Assembly (NCBI GenBank): GCA_017504405.1
Contig: JAFVRG010000011.1
Location: 108,497-172,496, forward strand
Source of the DNA: Clostridia bacterium
GTDB lineage: Bacteria > Bacillota > Clostridia > Oscillospirales > CAG-272
Direction: 5' to 3'
Length of the DNA: 64,000 bases
The translations under genes and the position numbers were made by a program. This document shows positions 16,040 to 24,440 of this stretch, piece by piece. The notes beneath the pieces were generated by a model. The model saw nothing but the letters and a program-made list of their open reading frames with translations. It ran no database searches and was not told where the DNA came from. Each line of letters opens with the position of its first letter. Within the stretch, counting starts at the first letter, position 1.

Positions 16040-18153
16040 TTCTCCACCTCCAAACGTTCAATGCTGTTGTCGGATACGAGCTTGTTTATAAGCTCTACCG
16101 TCCAACGTCTTTGTCTTTCGGAGGTTACACGTATTCTCATAGGATAGCGGGCAAATTTCTTGCTCGCCGACATATCCTTGAATACGTATTTGGTGTTTTC
16201 ATACGCCTTGGGGTCGAGGGCGAGGTATGCGTTGAGAGTTTTACCTCTTATCGCAAGCCTTGCTATCGGCAGGTTTTTGTACTTGTAGGTCTGTTGCTTC
16301 TTGGCGCTGATGAGCCTCATTCCCTTTAAGGAATTGAGAAGCCCTGCTATGCTTTCATATCTCTGTTGCATCTCCTTTGAGGTGTGAGAGAGCATCTCGT
16401 CAAAGGTGCGGTTGTCCTCTCTGCCCTCAAGGTGGGCAAACGGTGAGAGCTTTTTCTCCGTCATTTCGGGCGCAAGCTCTACGGGAATAGGCATAGCCCT
16501 CTCGTTTACTGTTATACCGTTGCGATTTGCAAGCTCCATAAGAAGCTCAAGAGTCCAGCGAGTCTGACGCTCTGACGATACCTTTATCCTCATAGGATAG
16601 AGCGCAAAGCGTTTGCTGTGCGACGCATCTGTGAATATGTACTTGCTGTTCTCAAAATCAGCAGTCGGGAGCGCAAGGTAGACGTTGAGAGTCTTACCAC
16701 GCATCGTCAGTCGGGCTACGGGTGTGTTACCGCACTTGTAGGTCTCCTGCTTGCGTGCCTCGATAACTCTTATTCCCTCAAAACGGGACAGAAGCTCCTC
16801 TATCCTGTCGTGACGCTCCTTGACAATTCCGCCTGCAATATCGAGGCGTTCACGGAAGGTTTTATTGTTAACCCTGCCCTCAAGGTGGGCAAAGGGATTG
16901 AATTCATTCTTAATTTCGGCATTTTCCGACTCGACGGGAATTTCCGTCGCTTTCTCGTTTACGGTGATGCCGTTTTTCTCTGCAAGCTCCAAAAGAAGCT
17001 CAAGCGTCCAGCGTGTCTGGCGCTCCGAGGACTGCTTCATTCTCATAGGATAAAGCTTATAATCCTTACTCTTTGAGTAATCCTCGAATACGTATTTTGT
17101 ATCCGCATAATCTGCGGGTGTCAGTGAAATAAAGGTGTTAAGCGTTTTACCCCTGAACGCAAGGCGAACTATCGGGGTATTGCCGCATTTATAGGTTCTG
17201 CGTGCTCTGCCCTCAATAACTCTTATTCCCTCAAAGCGTGAGAGAAGCTCGATTATTTGCTCATATCTTTGACGCATACTGTCACTTGACTGTGCGAGTG
17301 ACTCGTCAAAGGTTTTGGAATTTGTTCTGCCCTTCAAATGCGCAAAGGGCGATGGCTCAAAGAGGGAGCCGTCGGGATTTAAAAATCCTATTTCGATAAG
17401 ACGGCGCATCTTCTCACGGTTGATTTTTTTCTGCAATAAAGGCGAGCCTATGAGCGATGCCACTATGAGCATAACGCACAGCCAGCCTGCGGGGGACTGC
17501 ATAAACGCAATAAAGCTACCGATAAACGGTACACGCTGTCCCTTATATATAGCTCGCATCTGCGAGTAAAGGACGGGGAATCGGTCAGGGGTTTCAACTG
17601 CGTCGCCTTGACAGAGGAAGTACCTCGTATTCGGATGACTGCTGTTTGGCTCCTCTATTCCCACTACACGGTGAATTACGAGAATTTCGTCAACCTCATA
17701 TACCACTATATCGTAAAGCTCAATATCCTCTTCCTCAGGAAGCTTGTAGGTAAAGATGAGGTCAAAGGTGTTGAATTGGTCGTTTAAGTTGTTTTCCGTA
17801 AGATAAGTATTATCCTTATGCTTTTTCGCCATTGAGGCGGAGTTTACTACCCTCATGGTAGGTATGTTTTCAAAAGAGGCATTCTGTGACAGGTTGACAA
17901 ATACGGAAAAGCCGAAAAAGGCAAGAAGAACAGCGCTCAAAATGAAGGATACAATGCAATCAAAGCATCCGCATTTGCGCTTTTTCGCCTTAGCCTTTAA
18001 ATATTCGGTTTTAATCTTTTCGTCCTCAAGTCCAGCCCTTATAAGTCGCACCGTCAGCTTGATTATGGCGATGAGCATACCGCCAAGCAATACTGTCAAA
18101 AGCGTGAAAACTATAAAGCACAGGAAAAAGACGTATAAGTCAAATCCCGTCAT
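16036..18153 (-). CDS. ER-type (SipW-like) signal peptidase with three C-terminal repeat domains
   Basis: 705 aa. N-terminal helix (about 5-37), a second helix (66-88), then a signal peptidase I domain of the ER/archaeal/SipW kind: Ser107 in NSASM, His161 in VIHRVVG in place of the bacterial Lys, and Asp184 in CQGDAVETPD. A further helix lies at about 222-242. Residues 268-697 form three tandem copies, spaced 150 aa, of a domain with the frame PFAHL-x-GR...KTF-x-E, GIRVIE, TYKCGNTPIARL, RGKTLN, YPMRI, SERQ-x-RWT-x-EL. SipW itself is about 190 aa, so the tail is a large extra. I do not recognise the domain; a YjbR/DUF5655-like fold is only a guess. It is placed between two proteins with SipW-type signals, its likely substrates. 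Confidence 0.85.
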   Translation of the reverse strand: MTGFDLYVFFLCFIVFTLLTVLLGGMLIAIIKLTVRLIRAGLEDEKIKTEYLKAKAKKRKCGCFDCIVSFILSAVLLAFFGFSVFVNLSQNASFENIPTMRVVNSASMAKKHKDNTYLTENNLNDQFNTFDLIFTYKLPEEEDIELYDIVVYEVDEILVIHRVVGIEEPNSSHPNTRYFLCQGDAVETPDRFPVLYSQMRAIYKGQRVPFIGSFIAFMQSPAGWLCVMLIVASLIGSPLLQKKINREKMRRLIEIGFLNPDGSLFEPSPFAHLKGRTNSKTFDESLAQSSDSMRQRYEQIIELLSRFEGIRVIEGRARRTYKCGNTPIVRLAFRGKTLNTFISLTPADYADTKYVFEDYSKSKDYKLYPMRMKQSSERQTRWTLELLLELAEKNGITVNEKATEIPVESENAEIKNEFNPFAHLEGRVNNKTFRERLDIAGGIVKERHDRIEELLSRFEGIRVIEARKQETYKCGNTPVARLTMRGKTLNVYLALPTADFENSKYIFTDASHSKRFALYPMRIKVSSERQTRWTLELLMELANRNGITVNERAMPIPVELAPEMTEKKLSPFAHLEGREDNRTFDEMLSHTSKEMQQRYESIAGLLNSLKGMRLISAKKQQTYKYKNLPIARLAIRGKTLNAYLALDPKAYENTKYVFKDMSASKKFARYPMRIRVTSERQRRWTVELINKLVSDNSIERLEVEK

Positions 18154-18182
18154 CAGAATACCTTTTCTTGAAAAACTTTCAT

Positions 18183-18206
18183 CCCCGCAGGGCTTTCACC
18201 TGCGGG
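18183..18206 (-). terminator. Hairpin between the first TasA-like gene and the signal peptidase
   Basis: CCCCGCAGG pairs with CCTGCGGGG around a short loop, with a weak T run (GTTTTTC) further on. It may lower read-through so that the upstream protein is made in excess over the peptidase. Confidence 0.7.
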
Positions 18207-18225
18207 GACATTTATGAACGTTAGT

Positions 18226-18852
18226 TTATGGGTTTGTTGAGACTATACCGTCGGATACCGTGAATACGACAGAGCCTTCGATAGCCGTGCTGAATGCCTG
18301 ATACTCAGCGAGAGTATCGAGAACAAAGGTGTTGAGTGTTATCATTGAGCGAAGAGCGGTTGCGTCAATCGTGTAGCTGAACACGCCCGTCTCCGGATCC
18401 TTAGTCCAATCAAATGCCTGAGCCTGATGGTTCTGGAAGGTAAATACAGGCTTATCGGTTCCTTCAGCACTGTAATTGCCCTCAGCATCTGTCTTGTAAA
18501 CAAAATCCTTCGAGGTTCTGATTGAGAAGGTGGATTCAACACCGTTCTCCTTTACAGACAGGGGTGCGTTGGTCGCAGGCGTAAAGGATATAACAACCTT
18601 GGAATCATCGGAGAACTTCAGTACTGCCGTATGATCGCCCTCATCCTTCTGGTCGATTGCAACGGTAACACCGCTAACGTCAACAGCATACGTTCCGTAA
18701 GTACCGATGATGTTGGGCTGGGGAACGAGAGCAATTGTCAACTCGCCCTTTTCATCCGCAACGTCGTTGGATGCGGTATAGGACCACGTAGCGTATACGC
18801 CGCCGATGGTTACGCAGAGAATCAGCGCAATAAGTAAGCTAAGCTTTTTCAT
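18226..18852 (-). CDS. Exported protein with SipW-type signal peptide (TasA-like), first substrate
   Basis: 208 aa. The signal LLIALILCVTIGGVYATWSY has the typical SipW-dependent ending; the mature protein begins TASNDVADEKGELTIAL and is rich in beta-type sequence, like camelysin/TasA family fibre proteins. No catalytic motif is visible. The start at 18852 has AAGGAAAAACT before it; an upstream ATG at 18909 would add 19 residues without a site. First gene of the cluster and nearest to the promoter, as expected for an abundant structural protein. A matrix or coat fibre role is inferred. Confidence 0.75.
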   Translation of the reverse strand: MKKLSLLIALILCVTIGGVYATWSYTASNDVADEKGELTIALVPQPNIIGTYGTYAVDVSGVTVAIDQKDEGDHTAVLKFSDDSKVVISFTPATNAPLSVKENGVESTFSIRTSKDFVYKTDAEGNYSAEGTDKPVFTFQNHQAQAFDWTKDPETGVFSYTIDATALRSMITLNTFVLDTLAEYQAFSTAIEGSVVFTVSDGIVSTNP

Positions 18853-18934
18853 AGTTTTTCCTTTCTGAAAAATAGTTTCGCAGTCAACGCCCGTTGCTAT
18901 GCTCCGCACACGCGCGTGTATCTGTCGTGAAATG

Positions 18935-18963
18935 ATATTAGCACATTATATATGTAAAGTCAA
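18935..18963 (-). promoter_or_regulatory. Promoter of the SipW-like cluster
   Basis: TTGACT (18958-18963), 17 bp, TAATAT (18935-18940) on the minus strand. The -10 is imperfect, so strength or sigma factor use is uncertain. Confidence 0.6.
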
Positions 18964-19010
18964 GCGATACACAGCTTTTCAATGAAATGTTAACAATTTA
19001 TTTACAAATA

Positions 19011-19037
19011 AAAAGGGGCTTTTTCAAGAAGCCCCTA
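19011..19037 (-). terminator. Terminator of the DUF308-like gene
   Basis: AGGGGCTT-CTTGA-AAAGCCCCT followed by TTTTTATTTG on the minus strand. Confidence 0.85.
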
Positions 19038-19069
19038 TTGTTTTAATGATTTTAACGGTTGCATGAAAA

Positions 19070-19618
19070 TTATCTTTTTATTGTGTATTCCTTGTTGAAG
19101 AAAACGACGGAAACAATCATAAAGAGGGCGTAGGCGATGAGAATTATTCCGAGCACCATTCCCGAATATCCTGCCCAGCCGTCTATGAATTTGACGCAGA
19201 AGCCGATAGCAACAGTCAGCGCACCGAGTATGAGCTGTATTGCAAAGCGCAGCTTAGAGCCCTCGCCCCTTGCAAATTTTCTGAGGAATGCGTCAACAAT
19301 CAGCGCAATTCCGACGGAAATCATAAGCCAAGGGATAAAATCGAGAATTATCGAGGCGTACCCTCTTGCTATAAACATAATTCCGAACGCCGCTATCGCC
19401 GCACCCGACATACCGTCAACCGTGAGCAAAAGCTTGCGTTTCATCAATGAATTTACCGAAAACACAAGTCCTATAACGGTGAGCGAGCCGCCTATGAGGT
19501 AGCTTAGTCCCTTAATACCGAAGGATGGAGAGCAGGCGAATAAAACGCCTACAACGAGCAGTATGCACGCAAAAACGACTGTTTTGAGTCCTTCATTGCT
19601 GATTTCCTTTTTTCCCAT
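19070..19618 (-). CDS. DUF308 (HdeD-like) membrane protein
   Basis: 182 aa with about six membrane helices (for example VVFACILLVVGVLFACS, GLSYLIGGSLTVIGLVFSV, AAIAAFGIMFIARGYAS, FIPWLMISVGIALIVDA). This is the paired-helix layout of DUF308/HdeD-type proteins, whose function is poorly known. The start at 19618 is set by AAAGGAG 7 nt upstream; the longer frame to 19699 has no site. Monocistronic between two hairpins. Confidence 0.75.
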   Translation of the reverse strand: MGKKEISNEGLKTVVFACILLVVGVLFACSPSFGIKGLSYLIGGSLTVIGLVFSVNSLMKRKLLLTVDGMSGAAIAAFGIMFIARGYASIILDFIPWLMISVGIALIVDAFLRKFARGEGSKLRFAIQLILGALTVAIGFCVKFIDGWAGYSGMVLGIILIAYALFMIVSVVFFNKEYTIKR

Positions 19619-19706
19619 TTTAAAAACTCCTTTAAAAACGGTTTTATTCATAGTAAATATTATAGCAAAAAGTAAAAATCTTGTCAATATCAGTCGCAAA
19701 AAGCAC

Positions 19707-19738
19707 TTTGGCGCACCGTTTTAAACGGTGCGCCAAAT
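19707..19738. terminator. Bidirectional hairpin before the DUF308-like gene
   Basis: A perfect palindrome, TTTGGCGCACCGTTT and AAACGGTGCGCCAAA with TA at the centre. It follows the stop of the lipoprotein gene on the minus strand. Confidence 0.85.
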
Positions 19739-19749
19739 GATTTTCAAGA

Positions 19750-20358
19750 TTATTGAAGCTTAATGAGCGTATCCCAGAGGACATCGCTGAAAAATCCGAT
19801 ATCGCTTCCTACCTCGGTAAATATCAGGCTGTACGTGCGGTTTCCCGAATTGACTATATAGACAGTTTCAAGCATTTTGATACTGCCCGCCGTGAGCTCC
19901 ATCTCGTACCTTATAGCGTAAACGCCGTTAAGATTGGTTTGATCATAACGGACAACATTACCGACAGTGATGCCCGTACCTGCAAAGGTCTCCTTCATCA
20001 TCAGCTTGAACATATACGCCGATACGTTCTCAAAGTTATTGGTGAGATCGCTATACTGTACTCTCAGGTTTGTGCCCGAGTCCGAAACGCTCGACAGAAC
20101 ACAGTCATTGCCGTCCTCGGTAATCACCCAGCTTTTAGGATATGCAAAGGCAATATGGCTATCCCAATAATACTTATATCCCGTAGGCGCGGAGGGTAGC
20201 TGCGGAGCCTGCTTGGTTGTAGTTGTTGTGGTGGTAGTGGTAGTAGTAGTTGCAGTTGTCGTGGTCGTTGCACTCGGGTCGGCATCCTCAACGTCACACG
20301 AGCAAAGCGAGAGTGTTAAAATCACCGCCATCAAAAACAGGCACAGAAGTCTTTTCAT
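19750..20358 (-). CDS. Lipoprotein with poly-threonine linker (PsbP-like)
   Basis: 202 aa. Lipobox LCSC with Cys21, then an acidic stretch and a run of about 19 residues that is almost all threonine (residues 31-48, GTN/GTA triplet repeats in the DNA at about 20217-20270), which acts as a spacer. The globular part (about 55-202) has YYWDSHIAFAYPKSWVI and a final ALRYEM...TYSLIFTE...FSDVLWDTLI pattern that resembles the PsbP-like/DUF1795 domain. Function not known. The triplet repeat makes length variation between strains likely. Confidence 0.7.
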   Translation of the reverse strand: MKRLLCLFLMAVILTLSLCSCDVEDADPSATTTTTATTTTTTTTTTTTKQAPQLPSAPTGYKYYWDSHIAFAYPKSWVITEDGNDCVLSSVSDSGTNLRVQYSDLTNNFENVSAYMFKLMMKETFAGTGITVGNVVRYDQTNLNGVYAIRYEMELTAGSIKMLETVYIVNSGNRTYSLIFTEVGSDIGFFSDVLWDTLIKLQ

Positions 20359-20458
20359 AATTGTGTTCCTTTCAAGTTGTTTGTATTAAGCATATCACAT
20401 TATTCCTAAGCTGTCAATAAACCAGCTCGGTCCGATACTTCAAGACGTTATATTACGC

Positions 20459-21070
20459 CTACTCATTACAAAGGTATATTTTTCTATCCTTGAAGTAATA
20501 TTCCCTGTCACGGTCACTTATAGGTCGCAGAACCCGACAGGGGTTTCCGACGGCGACGACGTTTGCGGGTATATCCCTTGTCACCACGCTGCCGGCGCCT
20601 ATGACGCTGTTTTCGCCGACGGTAACGCCCGGCAGGATGATTGCGCCTGCGCCTATCCAGCAGTTTTTACCGATAGTAACGGGCGCATTGTACTGATAGC
20701 CCTGCTCACGGAGTGTTGGCAGTATCGGATGCCCGGCTGTTGCTACCGTCACGTTTGGCCCAATCATTGTACAGTCACCGATATAAATGTGTGTATCGTC
20801 AACCGCAGTGAAATTGAAATTCACGTACACGTTCTTGCCTAAGTGAACGTGCTTGCCTCCCCAATTTGAATGAAACGGAGGCTCTATGTAGCATCCATCT
20901 CCAATCTCAGCGAGCATTTCTCTCAAAATCCTTTGTCTTTTATCAAGCTCACTCGGACGGGTCATATTGAAATCGTACAGTCTGTCAAGGCAGGTGAGCT
21001 GCATCTTGAACAGCTCCTCATCCATAGGGAGATACAGCTCTCCCGAATGCATTTTGTCGTAAATGTTCAT
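20459..21070 (-). CDS. Maltose/galactoside O-acetyltransferase family protein
   Basis: 203 aa. Left-handed beta-helix acetyltransferase with an N-terminal Mac domain (MHSGELYLPMDEEL...RLYDFNMTRPSE) and the family signature around VDDTHIYIGDCTMIGPNVTV and GAGAIILPGVTVGENSVIGAGSVVTRDIP. The catalytic His lies in ATAGHP. It transfers acetyl from acetyl-CoA to a sugar; the natural acceptor is unclear. The start is the ATG at 21070, with GGAGG 5 nt upstream, rather than a TTG codon four residues earlier. It follows the MnmM gene by 17 bp. Confidence 0.85.
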   Translation of the reverse strand: MNIYDKMHSGELYLPMDEELFKMQLTCLDRLYDFNMTRPSELDKRQRILREMLAEIGDGCYIEPPFHSNWGGKHVHLGKNVYVNFNFTAVDDTHIYIGDCTMIGPNVTVATAGHPILPTLREQGYQYNAPVTIGKNCWIGAGAIILPGVTVGENSVIGAGSVVTRDIPANVVAVGNPCRVLRPISDRDREYYFKDRKIYLCNE

Positions 21071-21087
21071 TTTATCCTCCAAGGGTT

Positions 21088-21642
21088 TTACCTTTTCTCC
21101 ACTATGTAAAAATAGGGGGACGTGGGTGAGTTGAGTATTCTGAAAACCGAGGCGCAGACACGGCGACGGTCAAGAGTTGCGAAATAATCGGCGAGCATTT
21201 TTCCCTCGAGGTCACCCTCCTCGTGCCCCGGGTAAACCGCAACGAGCAATATACCGTCGTCAGACAGCAAATCAAGCGCCGCCTCCACTGCGGGCATCGT
21301 CGTTTCACGCATAGTCGTGATATGCTTTCTGCCAGAGCCTGGGAGATACCCGAGGTTGAACATCCCCGCCTTTATCGGCTCGCTTACGTATTTTTTCACG
21401 TTGTGGTGCGAATCGCATATCAGCGTATAGTTTTCGGGCGCACCGTTCTCTGTCAGCCTCTTTTTTGTCGAGGTGAGCGCATCCTCTTGAATATCAAAGG
21501 CGTATACTCTGCCCTCGCTACCCACCGTTTTTGACAAAAACTCGGTGTCGTTGCCGTTTCCCATCGTGAAATCAACAGCAGTATCGCCTGCGTGAAGATG
21601 CGCAAGGATAAAGCTCTTCTGCAAATCTAAAAGGTCTACCAT
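21088..21642 (-). CDS. mnmM: SAM methyltransferase of the YtqB/MnmM family
   Basis: 184 aa. Class I methyltransferase with VDFTMGNGNDTEFL as motif I, and FNLGYLPGSGRKHITT, the signature that defines the YtqB family. YtqB of Bacillus was shown to be MnmM, which completes the mnm5s2U modification of the tRNA wobble base. Length matches the family. It precedes the acetyltransferase by 17 bp and follows rqcH by 22 bp, a translation-linked neighbourhood. Confidence 0.85.
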   Translation of the reverse strand: MVDLLDLQKSFILAHLHAGDTAVDFTMGNGNDTEFLSKTVGSEGRVYAFDIQEDALTSTKKRLTENGAPENYTLICDSHHNVKKYVSEPIKAGMFNLGYLPGSGRKHITTMRETTMPAVEAALDLLSDDGILLVAVYPGHEEGDLEGKMLADYFATLDRRRVCASVFRILNSPTSPYFYIVEKR

Positions 21643-21664
21643 TATAATTCTCCGTTTTTAGCTT

Positions 21665-23458
21665 TCATTGCTTTTTTTGCTCTGCATTGCCGTTTTCTGC
21701 GTTTTCCCCGCTCGGCAGGGCGGGCATAACGTATGCAGAATAATTTGTGTGATATATGACGTACCCGGGCTTTGCCTGCGGGGGCTTCTTTATATTCTTG
21801 ACACGGGTGTAGTCCACCTCTACCATTGAATTTCTATCGGCAGAGGAATAGTATGCCGCACACGCCGCCGCCTCGGTATAGTCACGCTCGCTCGGCTCCT
21901 CTCCGTTGCAGACGAGGATTACGTGCGAGCCTGCCATACCCTTTGCGTGAAACCACAAATCTCCCTTGCCTGCCAGCTTGAAGGTGATATAGTCGTTTTG
22001 CATATTGTTTTTTCCGCAGATAAGGCGGTAACCGCCGCTCGTTTTGTACTCGCAGAGCTCGGTTTTTTTGTTTTTGCGTGACGCCTCTGCCTTGAATTTC
22101 TTTCCGTAGCCGCTAAGGCGCAGCTCCTCACGGATTTCCAAGAGGTCATTTTCGCTCTGTGCGTTTTTGAAAAACATCTCTACGCTCTCAATGTATGAAA
22201 GCTCCGCCCTCGCCTGAGCAATTTGCTCGGTTAAGTATTTTTTCGTGTTTTTCGACTTGTTGTAGAGCTTATACATTCTCTGCGCATTCTGCGAGGGGGT
22301 GAGCCTTGGGTTCAGCTCCACACGCACGGTGGGGCACCCGTCCGAATAATAATCTACACATTCAAGGCACTCCATTCCCCTTGACAGCATATAGATATTT
22401 GCGGTTATGAGGTCGCCCTTTTTCTTATACTCCTCGCCTCTTTCGCTGTCGGCAAGCTCCTCGGTCTGCAAGTCAATTTTCTTCGTAAGGCGTGCCTTCG
22501 CCGAGCTTATTATATGAAGAATATCGCTGCCCCTCTGCTTCATTCGCTCGGCAAGCTCTCGCTCGCCGAAGAAGCAATCGAGCATATCGCCAAAGCTCTT
22601 ATGCACTCGCTTTTGGACGCCCTTTCGCCCACCAAGACCGTCTGCGCCTATATGCAAAAGGTCAAAGTATGAGTATTCTAACGGCTCACCCGACTCGCTA
22701 TATAGTGATACGGGTGTCATATCAAAGAGCTTAACACCCAAAAACCAGGAGGATAGCTCCTCCGCAACCCTTGCGGTATCGGTGCCGACACAGGCGTCGG
22801 TATCTCCTGTTGCACGAAAGGCTATCTCCCTCGCAACCGAGGGGGCTACGCCCATAAAAGTGCGTGTTATGAATTTTTCTATCGGCAAATCGGCTGGCGC
22901 ATTTTTGAGAATTTCAAAAAATGCGTGCTCGTCAAGGCCGAGCGGATTTATCTTATCCTGCGCAGGGGGCAGCTCGTATTTCATACCCGACAGCACCTGC
23001 CGTTTTGAGCTGACCGAAAAATCCACGGTTTTGAGCGCAGATATGATTTTTTGGTCACCGTCAAGCAGAATTATATTTGAAAATCTGCCCATTATTTCAA
23101 AAACGAGCGTTTTCTCACACGCAAAGCCCATATCGTCGTATGCAGAGAAAACGAGGCGTGCCACACGCTCAAAGCCCTCGGTTTGTGCACGCATCAGACG
23201 TGCGCCCGACAGATGCTTGCGAAGGAGCATACAAAACATAGGGGGGACTATCGGATTTTCACGAACCTGAGCTGTTATTGAAATTCTCGGCGTGCTGCCC
23301 GATGCGGATATATAAACGTGGATATTATCCCTGCCCTTATGGATTGTTATATCAATTGCATCCTTGACGGGCTGACAGATGCGCTCCACCTTACCTCCCT
23401 CGCAGCTTTCGTCTATTTCGTGCATCACCGCACGCAAAAGTCCTGCATCAAATGCCAT
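21665..23458 (-). CDS. rqcH: Ribosome quality control factor RqcH (NFACT/FbpA family)
   Basis: 597 aa. NFACT-N domain at residues 1 to about 200 (MAFDAGLLRAVMHEI, FCMLLRKHL), helix-hairpin-helix region, two coiled-coil arms (about 285-430), then NFACT-R with GDLWFHAKGMAGSHVIL. RqcH binds stalled 50S subunits and recruits tRNA-Ala to add alanine tails that mark the peptide for decay. Older records call it fibronectin-binding protein. Start ATG preceded by GGAGGTGA. It overlaps the upstream HAD gene by 11 bp. Confidence 0.9.
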   Translation of the reverse strand: MAFDAGLLRAVMHEIDESCEGGKVERICQPVKDAIDITIHKGRDNIHVYISASGSTPRISITAQVRENPIVPPMFCMLLRKHLSGARLMRAQTEGFERVARLVFSAYDDMGFACEKTLVFEIMGRFSNIILLDGDQKIISALKTVDFSVSSKRQVLSGMKYELPPAQDKINPLGLDEHAFFEILKNAPADLPIEKFITRTFMGVAPSVAREIAFRATGDTDACVGTDTARVAEELSSWFLGVKLFDMTPVSLYSESGEPLEYSYFDLLHIGADGLGGRKGVQKRVHKSFGDMLDCFFGERELAERMKQRGSDILHIISSAKARLTKKIDLQTEELADSERGEEYKKKGDLITANIYMLSRGMECLECVDYYSDGCPTVRVELNPRLTPSQNAQRMYKLYNKSKNTKKYLTEQIAQARAELSYIESVEMFFKNAQSENDLLEIREELRLSGYGKKFKAEASRKNKKTELCEYKTSGGYRLICGKNNMQNDYITFKLAGKGDLWFHAKGMAGSHVILVCNGEEPSERDYTEAAACAAYYSSADRNSMVEVDYTRVKNIKKPPQAKPGYVIYHTNYSAYVMPALPSGENAENGNAEQKKQ

Positions 23459-24107
23459 TTTCCGTCACCTCCGCCCTTTTGAGCGCCAAAAAAAGCTCCT
23501 CAAAATTATCAAAAACCGCACACCCTGTGGATTTGAGCCGTTCCTTGCTCTCGTGGCCGCCGCACACGAGGGCGCAGTCAAAGCCTGCCGCCCGTGCGGT
23601 ATCAAAATCGTGGGTGCTGTCGCCTATCATAAGGGCGCAGAGCTTCTTGCCCCTTGCCCAATCTACCGCTATATGGCTCTTACCCCCTGCGTAAATGTCG
23701 CCTGTTCCCAGCACCTCGTCAAATTTTTCGTATATACCGAGGTCGGATAGCTGAGAATTTAACATATTCTGCTCCGAGGCAGAGAGGATTATCTGCGTCA
23801 CACCCCTATTTCTGAAATAGTCGATGATATCGACAGCGCCTGCACGCAGAGGTGCGGTATGCTCTATTGAACGGTATTCACGCACCCATTCGTGCGCTAT
23901 TTTATCGTAACCCTCTCCGTCAAGGTCGAAGCCGAGGTCACGGTAATATTCGATAACGGGAAAGCGAAACACCTGCCGATACTGCTCCTCACTGTCTATT
24001 GTAGGCAGGGAGCGCCGTGAGAGGAGCGCATTCACGCACTTTATATCTATGCCGACGTCGTCAAGTATAGTTCCGTTGAAGTCCCAAACTATGTGAGTGT
24101 ATTTCAT
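23448..24107 (-). CDS. HAD-family hydrolase, phosphoglycolate-phosphatase-like
   Basis: 219 aa. Motif I is VWDFNGTILDD: the nucleophile Asp9 is present, but the usual second Asp (acid/base) is Asn11. Motif II LSAS, motif III Lys in GGKSH and motif IV GDSTHDFDTA are in place, with a helical cap between motifs I and II. The D-x-N-G-T variant occurs in a subgroup of HAD proteins, so it may still be active with changed kinetics. Substrate unknown. Overlaps rqcH by 11 bp, giving an apparent operon HAD-rqcH-mnmM-acetyltransferase. Confidence 0.8.
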   Translation of the reverse strand: MKYTHIVWDFNGTILDDVGIDIKCVNALLSRRSLPTIDSEEQYRQVFRFPVIEYYRDLGFDLDGEGYDKIAHEWVREYRSIEHTAPLRAGAVDIIDYFRNRGVTQIILSASEQNMLNSQLSDLGIYEKFDEVLGTGDIYAGGKSHIAVDWARGKKLCALMIGDSTHDFDTARAAGFDCALVCGGHESKERLKSTGCAVFDNFEELFLALKRAEVTENGI

Positions 24108-24173
24108 TGCGCCCTCCTTAACGTCTTTTAATATATACTATTTTATCATACATTTCACTCTTATTCAAGGCTA

Positions 24174-24202
24174 TTGACAAATTAAATTCAAAGATATATA
24201 AT
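24174..24202 (+). promoter_or_regulatory. Promoter of the DUF896 gene
   Basis: TTGACA (24174-24179), 17 bp, TATAAT (24197-24202), 19 bp before the ATG. Confidence 0.9.
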
Positions 24203-24221
24203 GTAAAGCGGAGGCTGTGTT

Positions 24222-24419
24222 ATGGAAAAGATTAAAATTGACAGGATAAATGAGCTTGCACGCATAGCAAAGGTGCGTGAGCTGACCGCAGAGGAAACTG
24301 CCGAGCGTGACTCTCTGCGCAAGGAATATATCGGGGAAATTAGGGCTTCTCTTTCGGGTATGATGGACAACACCTACATTCAGCGCCCCGACGGAACAAA
24401 GGAAAAGATTAAAAAATAA
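24222..24419 (+). CDS. DUF896 protein (YnzC-like)
   Basis: 65 aa, small, charged, all helical. The motifs INELARIAK, LTAEE-x-AER-x-x-LR-x-EYI and the C-terminal MMDNTYIQRPDGTKEK are typical of DUF896/YnzC, a family common in Firmicutes and placed in the SOS-linked ynzC operon of Bacillus. Precise function is not known. GGAGG precedes the ATG, and a consensus promoter lies just upstream. The next gene starts 21 bp later and may be co-transcribed. Confidence 0.85.
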   Translation: MEKIKIDRINELARIAKVRELTAEETAERDSLRKEYIGEIRASLSGMMDNTYIQRPDGTKEKIKK

Positions 24420-24440
24420 AACCATCACATAGGAAATTTT

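Noticed and set aside
24222..24419. Minus-strand frames opposite the DUF896 gene (24171-24428)
   Set aside because: No ribosome site or family features, and the plus-strand gene has promoter, ribosome site and clear DUF896 motifs.
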